NCBI RefSeq assembly: GCF_002013895.1
Contig: NZ_MAFQ01000016.1
Span: 1-64,000, forward strand
Direction: 5' to 3'
Source: Mycobacteroides franklinii
GTDB lineage: Bacteria > Actinomycetota > Actinomycetes > Mycobacteriales > Mycobacteriaceae
DNA length: 64,000 nt
Positions 1 through 7,056 of the stretch are shown here, in pieces. The stretch's first letter is position 1; every line of letters begins with the position of its first letter. The position numbers and the translations under genes were made by a program. The notes under the pieces were generated by a model. It searched no databases. It was not told the DNA's origin and saw only the letters and a list, made by a program, of their open reading frames with translations.

Positions 1-39
1 AGCTTCTGGGAATTTCGCGGAAACCGGCTGAAGTTCTAG
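1..39 (+). CDS. 3' end of an upstream gene (cut by the window edge)
   Basis: Only the last 12 codons and a TAG stop are inside the window. The tail reads SFWEFRGNRLKF. The stop lies exactly where the first copy of the downstream repeat begins, just as the stop of the next toxin unit does at 1268-1270. This suggests it is the variable C-terminus of another member of the same tandem toxin family. The product cannot be named from this fragment. Confidence 0.45.
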   Translation, partial: SFWEFRGNRLKF

Positions 40-599
40 GTCTGGGGGTTTGTGGTGGTGGTGTATGACACGGGTCGGCAGGTGCTCGATGACGGTGCCA
101 AGATCCGGGATTTTTGTGGGTACTGGGAAATTCTGAAGAGCCATCAAGGCGAGCTGAGTCAGGCGGGGGTGGACTTCTCAGGTCTGCCGATGGACCGTAG
201 TGCCGCCGATTTCGACTCGGCCTATTACAAGGAGGCCGATATCAATTTGAAGGTGATCCGCGAGTCCGGAGATCACCTTCAAGACGCGGTGGCCGGCGGC
301 ACCGAGCATCCAAAACAACCCGGCAGATTTCGCCAACCGGCTCAGCACCGGTGCCGCCGCGATCATGGCCGACAACAAAGGCCTTGAGGACTCCGAGAAA
401 CACCTCTATGCCTGGCATGGCAGCCCCGGAGTCAATTGGCCTGCGCGACAAGTCAAAGACGATCTACGCACCAGCGTCATCGGCGCATTCGCCACCGCCA
501 TCGCCGCCTTCAACGACGCCAACGCCAGCATGGACCAATTCGTCACCGACAACTACACCATCCTGCGCGAAGCACTCAACATCAGCGAAAACGGACCGG
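33..599 (+). repeat. Long direct repeat, copy 1 (toxin N-terminal block, internally deleted)
   Basis: Positions 33-308 match 1264-1539 (276 bp) and 309-599 match 1770-2060 (291 bp) by eye without a mismatch. Copy 1 lacks the 230 bp that correspond to 1540-1769. The repeat opens at the stop codon of the preceding gene and closes at an ENGP codon junction. Beyond that point the two genes are unrelated. Such identity over a block bounded by variable ends indicates recent duplication or gene conversion. Confidence 0.9.
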
Positions 600-1270
600 C
601 CGTGGGGAGCCCACTGACCCCCGACGAGCAAGATCAGGTTGGCCAATGGTCGCAGTATTCGCTCGACGGTGTCGGCGGTGGGGACTGCTCCCGGTGGGCA
701 CTGGCGAGTGCCTTGGCCAACAAATACGGAACGCGAGAAGGCCCCAACGGCAAGGAGATCAATCTTCCCGCCGATGTGCAAAACAAACTGATGGACGGCA
801 TGCCCCTGCATTTCCCACCCAATCGAGCAGACATCGACCAGATCACCCGATGGCAAGGAGTCCAAATCTACGACCCCAACTCGGAGCGCGACGGCTTCCC
901 CGGTGGGCCAGGTCTGATGACCCAGCAGCTGCAAAGCCTGGGCATCGACTCCGTTGTCAACAACGCCACGGGCAGCTCTCCGGAGGCGGTGACGGAATTG
1001 ACGAACCAGATGACCGCCGACCTGCAGGCCGGACGCCAAGTGATCGTGAACGGCTCGGTGACACCGGGCGGCGGGCATTTCTTGTCGATCTCGCGTGTGA
1101 CGTTCGATGAGAACGGCCAGCCGCAGTACTGGGTCAATGACTCCAACCGGACGTCGGCGGGTACTCGGAACGGCGGAACGCTGCCGTATCCGTGCGACCG
1201 CGCGACTTTGGAGAGATTCCTCCGGAACCGGACCGCGGCCCCGCCCGGATACAGCACCGTTCCGTTCTAG
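52..1270 (+). pseudogene. Frameshifted T7SS-like toxin gene with a C39-like cysteine peptidase C-terminus
   Basis: The N-terminal part (from a run of GTG codons at 52-63) is identical to residues 1-85 of the intact gene at 1283. It then hits a 230-bp deletion at 308/309. Because 230 is not a multiple of three, the reading frame is lost and translation ends at 387. The rest of the conserved block and the C-terminal domain continue in another frame to a stop at 1268-1270. The C-terminal domain has a DCSRW segment, a GGGHF segment and a WVND segment. Their order fits the Cys, His and Asn/Asp of papain-fold (C39-like) peptidases. No immunity-type gene lies in the 12 bp before the next unit. The deletion is read directly; the toxin role is inferred. 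Confidence 0.7.
365..1270 (+). CDS. Orphan toxin C-terminal cassette, papain-fold (C39-like) domain, 301 aa
   Basis: This open frame starts at an ATG inside the conserved N-terminal block. Residues 1-78 equal the tail of the shared block; residues 79-301 are unique. Candidate catalytic residues are Cys108 in GGGDCSRWAL, His238 in GGGHFLSI and Asn258 or Asp259 in YWVND. There is no obvious ribosome binding site before the ATG, so it may not be translated alone. It could act as a stored cassette that recombination through the flanking identical DNA could rejoin to an intact N-terminus. The family assignment rests on motif order only and could be another papain-like clan. Confidence 0.4.
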   Translation: MADNKGLEDSEKHLYAWHGSPGVNWPARQVKDDLRTSVIGAFATAIAAFNDANASMDQFVTDNYTILREALNISENGPAVGSPLTPDEQDQVGQWSQYSLDGVGGGDCSRWALASALANKYGTREGPNGKEINLPADVQNKLMDGMPLHFPPNRADIDQITRWQGVQIYDPNSERDGFPGGPGLMTQQLQSLGIDSVVNNATGSSPEAVTELTNQMTADLQAGRQVIVNGSVTPGGGHFLSISRVTFDENGQPQYWVNDSNRTSAGTRNGGTLPYPCDRATLERFLRNRTAAPPGYSTVPF

Positions 1271-2060
1271 GTCTGGGGGTTTGTGGTGGTGGTGTATGAC
1301 ACGGGTCGGCAGGTGCTCGATGACGGTGCCAAGATCCGGGATTTTTGTGGGTACTGGGAAATTCTGAAGAGCCATCAAGGCGAGCTGAGTCAGGCGGGGG
1401 TGGACTTCTCAGGTCTGCCGATGGACCGTAGTGCCGCCGATTTCGACTCGGCCTATTACAAGGAGGCCGATATCAATTTGAAGGTGATCCGCGAGTCCGG
1501 AGATCACCTTCAAGACGCGGTGGCCGGCGGCACCGAGCAGGTGGGTTTGATCGGTGAAACCGAGCGCCTCTCACAGTATTTGAAAGGCAACGCCGCCGAT
1601 GCGGCCTGGGAAAAATACAAAACCAACACCGAACAGTTGCAGACCAACCTTCAAAAATTGAAAGACGCCCAGGAAGCGATCAAGGGTGTCGATGACAACT
1701 TGTACTTCGGGCTGAACAAAAAGCAAGACGAGTACACCGCGGCGATCACGTTGATGATCGAAGGCACGATCCAAAACAACCCGGCAGATTTCGCCAACCG
1801 GCTCAGCACCGGTGCCGCCGCGATCATGGCCGACAACAAAGGCCTTGAGGACTCCGAGAAACACCTCTATGCCTGGCATGGCAGCCCCGGAGTCAATTGG
1901 CCTGCGCGACAAGTCAAAGACGATCTACGCACCAGCGTCATCGGCGCATTCGCCACCGCCATCGCCGCCTTCAACGACGCCAACGCCAGCATGGACCAAT
2001 TCGTCACCGACAACTACACCATCCTGCGCGAAGCACTCAACATCAGCGAAAACGGACCGG
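1264..2060 (+). repeat. Long direct repeat, copy 2 (complete toxin N-terminal block)
   Basis: This is the full-length version of the block at 33-599. It includes the 230 bp (1540-1769) missing from copy 1. It covers the 12-bp spacer after the previous stop and codons 1-259 of the gene at 1283. The boundary at 2060 is sharp: the last shared bases are in the Pro codon of ENGP plus one base. Confidence 0.9.
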
Positions 2061-2680
2061 AGGAAAGCTCTTTCAACAAGGTGACGATGGAGCAGTTGCA
2101 GGCCGTCTTCAATCAGGGGAACTTCGCGAGCCTGCCCGCGGAGCAGCAACAGCGAATTCTGGACCAGCTCAACGCGATGATGGAACATGCGGGCATCAAC
2201 ACGCCGCAGAGACAAGCCGCGTTCCTCGCCACCTGTGCGATCGAATCTGGAGAGTTGACCATGTGGTACGAGGGCGCGTATCCGGGCGGACCCGACGCTG
2301 ACTGGTTCAACGCACACTACGGTCCACAAACCCCCAAAGGCCAAGAGCTCGGGAATATCGAACCGGGAGACGGCGCGCGGTTCATGGGCCGCGGACCCAT
2401 CCAGGTCACCGGGAGGAGCAACTACCAACATTTCACCGATTGGTACAACCAGAGCTACAACCCGAATCCGCCAATGGATTTCACACAAACACCGGAACTC
2501 CTTCAACAGCCCGAATATGGTTTTGCGGCAGCGGAATGGTACTGGACCACACACGGGATCAACGCCGCCGCAGACAGCGGGGGGATCGATGCGGTGACCG
2601 ATATCGTCAATTACTACGACGGCAATCGGGACAAGAAGCGCGATGTCTACCAGCGAGCACTGTCCGTACTCGGCGGGTGA
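1283..2680 (+). CDS. T7SS-like polymorphic toxin with C-terminal GH19 lysozyme/chitinase-like domain, 465 aa
   Basis: Residues 1-259 are helical and polar. They carry Trp25 and a YxxxD motif (YKEAD, residues 59-63) of the kind used as a T7SS export signal. Residues 260-465 form a GH19-like hydrolase domain. It shows AIESGEL with candidate catalytic Glu near residue 321 and the family hallmark GRGPIQVTGRSNY. GH19 enzymes cut beta-1,4 links in chitin or peptidoglycan, so a cell-wall-degrading effector is the natural reading. The start is one of four consecutive GTG codons (1283-1294) after a G-rich Shine-Dalgarno-like stretch. A lipoprotein gene follows after 16 bp. Export and toxicity are inferred; the domain call is from motifs. 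Confidence 0.75.
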   Translation: MVVVYDTGRQVLDDGAKIRDFCGYWEILKSHQGELSQAGVDFSGLPMDRSAADFDSAYYKEADINLKVIRESGDHLQDAVAGGTEQVGLIGETERLSQYLKGNAADAAWEKYKTNTEQLQTNLQKLKDAQEAIKGVDDNLYFGLNKKQDEYTAAITLMIEGTIQNNPADFANRLSTGAAAIMADNKGLEDSEKHLYAWHGSPGVNWPARQVKDDLRTSVIGAFATAIAAFNDANASMDQFVTDNYTILREALNISENGPEESSFNKVTMEQLQAVFNQGNFASLPAEQQQRILDQLNAMMEHAGINTPQRQAAFLATCAIESGELTMWYEGAYPGGPDADWFNAHYGPQTPKGQELGNIEPGDGARFMGRGPIQVTGRSNYQHFTDWYNQSYNPNPPMDFTQTPELLQQPEYGFAAAEWYWTTHGINAAADSGGIDAVTDIVNYYDGNRDKKRDVYQRALSVLGG

Positions 2681-2696
2681 CAGAAGGAACAACGAC

Positions 2697-3476
2697 ATGT
2701 GGAAAACGAACGTCTGGACACTGCGTCCTCTTGCCGTGCTTGTCCTCTCACTGGTGGCCTGCTCCTCTGGCAGTCCGGTACAAAGTCCTGCAACCGCAGC
2801 GCCGCCGACAGACTTTTGCACCAACCTGGGTGGGACATGGGATAGTTCCAAAGAAAGCTGCTCCCTGACGGGTACGAACTCGAAGAACATCACCGCCAAG
2901 GTTCAAGCCGCATACCCGGCCAGCTTGCTGCAGGACCCGACCGCGGGCCCGGCACTACAACAATTCCTGACCGACTTCTTCACCAAATTCGGTCACCCGA
3001 ATGACAATGTCACCCAAAACAGCGAGGCGAGTCTCGGCTATAAGACGTACAAACACGCCCCGGACACACTGTCCGTCGTCTTCACCGAAGAATGGTTCGT
3101 GACCGGTACGCCTCATCCCAACGATGCGATCGTCACCTTCACCTTCGACCAGACAATCCAGCGGCAACTCACGCTCGGGGACTTGTTATGCCCGGGCGTA
3201 AACCCGCTCACCGCACTGCCCCCGCTGGTCCGCCCGTATGTGGAACAGGCTGTAGCCCTGGACAAGAACTCCCAGTTCACCATCAGCCAGTTCGAGCCTC
3301 AGCCCGGCCATGGCGGTTACAGCGACGACTACAAAGCCTGGTATCTGGACGGCGACGGCCTCGTCCTCGTAATGCCTGCCGAGCGCGCAGGGCCGGTCCA
3401 TGCCGGAGCGTGGCAGCCCCACATTCCGCTCTCCGCGCTCGAAACCATCCGGCGTGGGGGTTCCTGCTCGGCGTAG
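2697..3476 (+). CDS. RsiV/DUF3298-like lipoprotein, candidate immunity protein, 259 aa
   Basis: An N-terminal signal peptide ends in a lipobox (LVAC, Cys22), so the protein should be anchored on the outer face of the plasma membrane. A short Cys-bounded segment with GGTWD (about residues 36-52) resembles the small mannan-binding-type module of mycobacterial secreted proteins. The remainder has the order of a DUF3298/RsiV domain: a beta-rich stretch with TPHPNDAIVTFTFD followed by LTLGDLL. RsiV of Bacillus binds lysozyme through this domain. The ATG is preceded by AGAAGGA, and the gene follows the GH19 toxin by 16 bp, so they are probably cotranscribed. Periplasmic immunity is an inference from this pairing. 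Confidence 0.65.
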   Translation: MWKTNVWTLRPLAVLVLSLVACSSGSPVQSPATAAPPTDFCTNLGGTWDSSKESCSLTGTNSKNITAKVQAAYPASLLQDPTAGPALQQFLTDFFTKFGHPNDNVTQNSEASLGYKTYKHAPDTLSVVFTEEWFVTGTPHPNDAIVTFTFDQTIQRQLTLGDLLCPGVNPLTALPPLVRPYVEQAVALDKNSQFTISQFEPQPGHGGYSDDYKAWYLDGDGLVLVMPAERAGPVHAGAWQPHIPLSALETIRRGGSCSA

Positions 3477-3535
3477 GACCGTGCCGATCAAAACTCCGAA
3501 TTACAGACGCACACATATCAATTGAGGGGACTCCG

Positions 3536-4459
3536 ATGACCGCACGACTCATCACCGCCCGCGCTGGACGACGGAGCTGGGGGATTCTCCTGGCGCCACT
3601 CGTTGCGCTACCGGTCGCGGGGTGCGATCCGACGCCGCCGGCCGCCGCGCCCTCCGCGATGTCCGCCGTGGCGACGACGTCCTCTCTTCCGGCCCCGGCA
3701 CCGCCAAACTTTCCCCGTAGCCCGGCCACCATCGACGCCACCCTCGACGGGAATCCGTTGACCTTTGGTGACCCGGCCTGTCTGGGGTTCGGGCAGGAAA
3801 CCACCATCGGCTTTAGCACCGCGCCGCAAGGAAATTCACTGACCTTGCGGCTGGACACCGCGACCTCGTCCGTGAATGAGGTCCAGCTCGGCCTACCGGG
3901 ACGAGGCACCTACCTGTGGAAGACGTGGTCGCATCTGCCGTCACCACCCACGGTCGCAGTGCACGGCGCGACGTACAACGTCTCGGGGGTGGTGTTTATG
4001 AATCTGGATCCCGGTGAACCGAAACCGATTCCGTTCACCGTCACCGCAACGTGCCCGGCATACCCCAGCCCGCGGCAGCCGGAGACGCCGCCTGCCCCTC
4101 CGGCACCCGATCCCAAGGGACCCCGCGTGGAAGCGACGGTCGACGGCAGGGTCTTCGTCGATGGCACCGATGCCGCCTACTGCAGCCGCGAGTCGGACGG
4201 CTCGTTGAAGGTTGAGGTGAAACCAGCGTTGGGCAAGCCTGGAAACAACCTCACTTTTCAGGTGCAGGACGGTGCGGTACTGCACGGATACGTCGGCGGT
4301 GCACTGTTCAACTACACAACCCGCGTTCCCTCCAATGCATCTGTGATCAAGGACGGTGACGCTCTTCGCATCAAGGCCGACCTGTACCGGATCTACCAGC
4401 AGCAGGCCTACGACGAACCCCATGCCGTCGGACTCACCGCCACCTGCCCGGGCTTCTAG
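3536..4459 (+). CDS. Lipoprotein with two tandem LpqH-like domains, 307 aa
   Basis: The signal peptide ends in VAGC (Cys30), predicting lipidation. After a Pro/Ala/Ser linker there are two similar modules of about 110 residues (about 48-170 and 195-307). Each begins with an A-T-V/I-D-A-like strand, contains one early Cys and ends in TATCP. That layout resembles the 19-kDa antigen LpqH family domain, duplicated. A Pro-rich hinge (about 170-192) joins them. The ATG follows TTGAGGGGA. It lies 59 bp after the RsiV-like gene on the same strand and may share its transcript. The function is unknown; the duplication and lipobox are seen directly. Confidence 0.6.
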   Translation: MTARLITARAGRRSWGILLAPLVALPVAGCDPTPPAAAPSAMSAVATTSSLPAPAPPNFPRSPATIDATLDGNPLTFGDPACLGFGQETTIGFSTAPQGNSLTLRLDTATSSVNEVQLGLPGRGTYLWKTWSHLPSPPTVAVHGATYNVSGVVFMNLDPGEPKPIPFTVTATCPAYPSPRQPETPPAPPAPDPKGPRVEATVDGRVFVDGTDAAYCSRESDGSLKVEVKPALGKPGNNLTFQVQDGAVLHGYVGGALFNYTTRVPSNASVIKDGDALRIKADLYRIYQQQAYDEPHAVGLTATCPGF

Positions 4460-4535
4460 CCCGTCACAAATTCATGGAACCGATTCCCGTCTGCTGGCGT
4501 CCCAGTAGGTAGTTGAAGCCAAGGAGGCCCCTCGC

Positions 4536-4832
4536 ATGACATACATCGACACTGACGGTATGGAGAAGTTGGCGGGCGTGTGGGGTCGTGCCGCCGAAGG
4601 CCTGCGTGCCCAGGGAGACAGGGTTCGGTCCTGCGAGCTGCGGGCAGAGACGTTTGGGGCCCACTACGCCGAGCAGATGGCCGATATCGAGCCGGCTATC
4701 GAGCGACTCGCCGGGCTGATGACCACCGGTGGCGCGCACTGCGACGACTACCGCGACAAGCTGCGGATGACCAGCAGTGCCATCACCGGCAGCGATGCCC
4801 GGAGCGCCTCCCAGCTTGGTGGCCACGAATGA
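4536..4832 (+). CDS. EspC-like type VII secretion target (DUF2580 family), 98 aa
   Basis: This small helical protein begins MTYIDTDGMEKLAGVW, the typical opening of the EspC/T7SS-target family (Ile-Asp-x-x-Gly, then Leu-Ala...Trp). Family members are about 100 residues and are exported with ESX-1-type systems, often with a partner encoded nearby. A strong AAGGAGG lies before the ATG. The gene ends just before a long hairpin shared with the convergent lipoprotein gene. No ESX core gene (eccC, eccD, mycP) is in the window, so a secretion system elsewhere would have to export it. Confidence 0.75.
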   Translation: MTYIDTDGMEKLAGVWGRAAEGLRAQGDRVRSCELRAETFGAHYAEQMADIEPAIERLAGLMTTGGAHCDDYRDKLRMTSSAITGSDARSASQLGGHE

Positions 4833-4838
4833 GCACGA

Positions 4839-4875
4839 ACGACTTTGGGTGACTCGGCTAGTCACCCAAAGTCGT
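4839..4875. terminator. Bidirectional hairpin between convergent genes
   Basis: A perfect inverted repeat has 16-bp arms (4839-4854 and 4860-4875) around the 5-nt loop CGGCT. It fills the 48-bp gap between the convergent stops at 4832 and 4881. It lacks a T-run, as is common for mycobacterial intrinsic terminators. Stem length and position support a terminator serving both strands. Confidence 0.7.
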
Positions 4876-4880
4876 CGGTA

Positions 4881-5471
4881 CTACTTGGTCCAACCAAGCC
4901 TTTTATTGGCCTCCGCGATGACGGGCGCTGAGAAGTCGCACCACGTTTGTCCGGTCTGCACCTGCGCGGCGGACACCGCCGCTGTCCCGGGCTCGAAGTC
5001 GAATTGCACTATATTGTCTTCCGGCCCCAAAAGCGCAGCGCCGCATTCGTTTTGCTCATCCTTCATGACATAGATCTCGGCGCCATCGGCCTGCAGGATC
5101 CTGACATGAATGTCGCGGAAGTTGGTTGCACCATCGGCGTTCTTGAACAACTTCAGGTTCAGTACCTTGTTGTGATCGGCGTCTTGATAGGTGCACTGCT
5201 GTATCCCGTTTGACTCCCTGGCCCGGGAATTGATCGGGGCCGCGCCATGGGCGCCCAGCTGCTCGGGTATGACAAGGCTGCAGGGATCTGTTGCGGGGCT
5301 AAACGGCTGGTAGCCAGAGGTTTTCGTCTCTGATGCTTGCGCGGCTGATGTCGCCACCGAACTCGATGTGGCCGGAGAAGACGCACCGGTGGTCTCGGTT
5401 TTGGGCGATCCGCATCCAACTCCGAGAAGTCCCACCGCAGCCACGGCCGCCACCCATGCTCGTTTACTCAT
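4881..5471 (-). CDS. DUF3558-type lipoprotein, about 196 aa
   Basis: The sequence starts MSKRAWVAAVAAVGLLG and reaches a Cys in VGCGS (Cys20), a lipobox. A Ser/Thr/Ala-rich spacer precedes the folded part, which has DPCSLVIPEQL, the hallmark of DUF3558 mycobacterial lipoproteins. Later Cys residues could form disulfides. The ATG at 5471 is preferred over a GTG at 5483, which would overlap the upstream gene. It is the last gene of a three-gene minus-strand set (5713-6924, 5474-5713, this gene). The family role is unknown; some members sit beside secretion loci. Confidence 0.65.
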   Translation of the reverse strand: MSKRAWVAAVAAVGLLGVGCGSPKTETTGASSPATSSSVATSAAQASETKTSGYQPFSPATDPCSLVIPEQLGAHGAAPINSRARESNGIQQCTYQDADHNKVLNLKLFKNADGATNFRDIHVRILQADGAEIYVMKDEQNECGAALLGPEDNIVQFDFEPGTAAVSAAQVQTGQTWCDFSAPVIAEANKRLGWTK

Positions 5472-5473
5472 AT

Positions 5474-5713
5474 TCACTTCCACTTTTTTGTGCCGAATGG
5501 ATCTTTGAACGCATAGAAGTCGTCTTCCTCCAACTCCGTTGGTGTAGGAGGAATCTGGGGTGCCGGAGGGGTCTGCTTGCGCTCAGTGAAAACCGGTTCA
5601 ATCGGGGTATCGATGTAGCGTTCACCCTGCAATCGAACGGCCTCCATCTCCGCGACGCCGTCGGTGACCTTACGCACCAGCGCCTGCAGGGCCGGGTCGA
5701 GTGGAACCTCCAT
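5474..5713 (-). CDS. Small protein coupled to the WXG-type protein, 79 aa
   Basis: The ATG at 5713 overlaps the TGA of the preceding gene (TGATG), and a GGGAGG lies at suitable distance inside that gene, so translation is coupled. An in-frame ATG at 5731 would give 85 aa. The N-terminal half is helical; the C-terminal half is Pro/Thr-rich (QTPPAPQIPPTPTE) and ends with acidic and Lys residues. I do not recognise a family. The tight coupling suggests it works with the double-WXG protein, for instance as partner or chaperone. Confidence 0.6.
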   Translation of the reverse strand: MEVPLDPALQALVRKVTDGVAEMEAVRLQGERYIDTPIEPVFTERKQTPPAPQIPPTPTELEEDDFYAFKDPFGTKKWK

Positions 5714-6924
5714 CACTTGCCATCCTCCCATGGCGCACCACCCGCACCGCCGGAATAGCCGTCACCAGGAGCTGCCTGGAAATCCGGGGCCGCCAACACC
5801 GCGGCCGGCAGATCCTTCACCAGCTGTTTCCCAGCGTCACTGCTGACGCCAGCTTTGCCGAGGGCGTTATCCACAGACTTGTTGAGCGAGTCCTTGCCCT
5901 TCTTCTCCAGGTACGCCGCCGGGTCCTCGAAGAACTCGATGACGGATTTCACCAGGTCCACCGCCTTCTGAACCTCGTCGACCAGTTTTTGTGCCTCCTG
6001 AAAGACTTCCTTGAGGATCATCGCCAGGCGCTCCACCTGCCAGGCAGTTCCCGCAATGGGAATCTTCTTGGCCAGGACCTTGAGGGCGTCCTTCCAACTG
6101 TCGATCTGAACTTCCTGCTTCAGCTTCTCGACGACCATGTCGACGATGGTCTTGATCAGCTTCTTGATCTGCTCCACCAGCACGTCCAGGCAATCCTTGA
6201 TGACCTTGGTCAACGGCGCCTCGGCTTCAAGACCCTTACTCAGATCCTCGGAATAACCCTCAAAAGCCTGGGCCGACTTGCCATCCCAATGTGACCGCGA
6301 CTGCTCCGTCATGCTGGCAAGCGACTTGCCGGCCCCCTCCATGCCCTTGCCAGCCTTCTCGTACACGTTGCCGATACGCGTCAGTTCGGCCCAGTTGCCG
6401 ACCAGCTTCTCGAACGTGTCGTTGATCGGGCTCCAACCGGACACCTTCTGGATCGCCTCATCGGCATCGGCCACCCACGCGGCCTTGTCTCGCACGATGG
6501 ACACCACATCGGCTTCCTCGTGCTTAGGCGCGGCCAGATCCGGAGTATCCCCGGTCGAGTAGTGCTTGGCGGCCGTGGTGGCGTCACCGTCGCGCCGTGA
6601 GTCGTGTCCGGGCAATGGCGATGCGGCCGCCCTGATTCTGGCGCCCGTCTTGTTTTCTTGTTCCTTGTAGGTGTTGGCGAGAGAAATCAGCTCATTGCCG
6701 GTCATATACGTCGCGGTCTGGCGCTTGTCATATCGCTCAGAGGTCTTGGTCTTGGCGGCCTCGAAGGGACCCTTCAACTGGGACATGAGGCCATCCCAGC
6801 CGTCCTTGGGGCCACCCTCGGAATCCACCAGAGCACGCACCTTGCCCAGATACGCCGCTAGATCCTCGACACCCGCACCGAAACCCGCGAGCTCTTCGAC
6901 GTTGACGCTGAACTTCTCACCCAT
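5713..6924 (-). CDS. Double WXG-type helical protein (T7SS substrate-like), 403 aa
   Basis: Two helical hairpin regions each carry a WDG turn: W43-G45 in the first and W213-G215 in the second. The first is followed about 40 residues later by YKEQE (86-90), which fits the YxxxD/E export signal. Residues 230-370 are long amphipathic helices rich in Lys, Glu, Val and Ile with a hydrophobic stretch near 280-300. The C-terminus is Gly/Ala/Pro-rich and disordered-looking. This is the architecture of large ESX-associated secreted proteins. It heads a minus-strand set with an 85/79-aa protein and a DUF3558 lipoprotein. A precise family is not recognised. Confidence 0.65.
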   Translation of the reverse strand: MGEKFSVNVEELAGFGAGVEDLAAYLGKVRALVDSEGGPKDGWDGLMSQLKGPFEAAKTKTSERYDKRQTATYMTGNELISLANTYKEQENKTGARIRAAASPLPGHDSRRDGDATTAAKHYSTGDTPDLAAPKHEEADVVSIVRDKAAWVADADEAIQKVSGWSPINDTFEKLVGNWAELTRIGNVYEKAGKGMEGAGKSLASMTEQSRSHWDGKSAQAFEGYSEDLSKGLEAEAPLTKVIKDCLDVLVEQIKKLIKTIVDMVVEKLKQEVQIDSWKDALKVLAKKIPIAGTAWQVERLAMILKEVFQEAQKLVDEVQKAVDLVKSVIEFFEDPAAYLEKKGKDSLNKSVDNALGKAGVSSDAGKQLVKDLPAAVLAAPDFQAAPGDGYSGGAGGAPWEDGK

Positions 6925-7056
6925 CTACACAATCCCTCCGGCTGCTGTCGTACTTCTCCGTACGACGTCACGATCTCCGGATTCGGTTCCATCGGGACGA
7001 AAAGATTCAAGATCAAATTGAATCTTCAACTACAGCGGCGGCATCGCCGGCCGCCA

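Noticed and set aside
464..1378. A 304-codon open frame antisense to the first toxin unit, repeated antisense to the second
   Set aside because: It mirrors the coding strand in high-GC DNA, has no recognisable domain or start signal, and exists in both copies only because the DNA is repeated.
5867..5875. TTATCCACA, a consensus DnaA box inside the WXG-protein gene (others at 40265-40273 and near 42576)
   Set aside because: Single 9-mers of this kind are expected by chance in 64 kb, and these are isolated from the clustered boxes at oriC.
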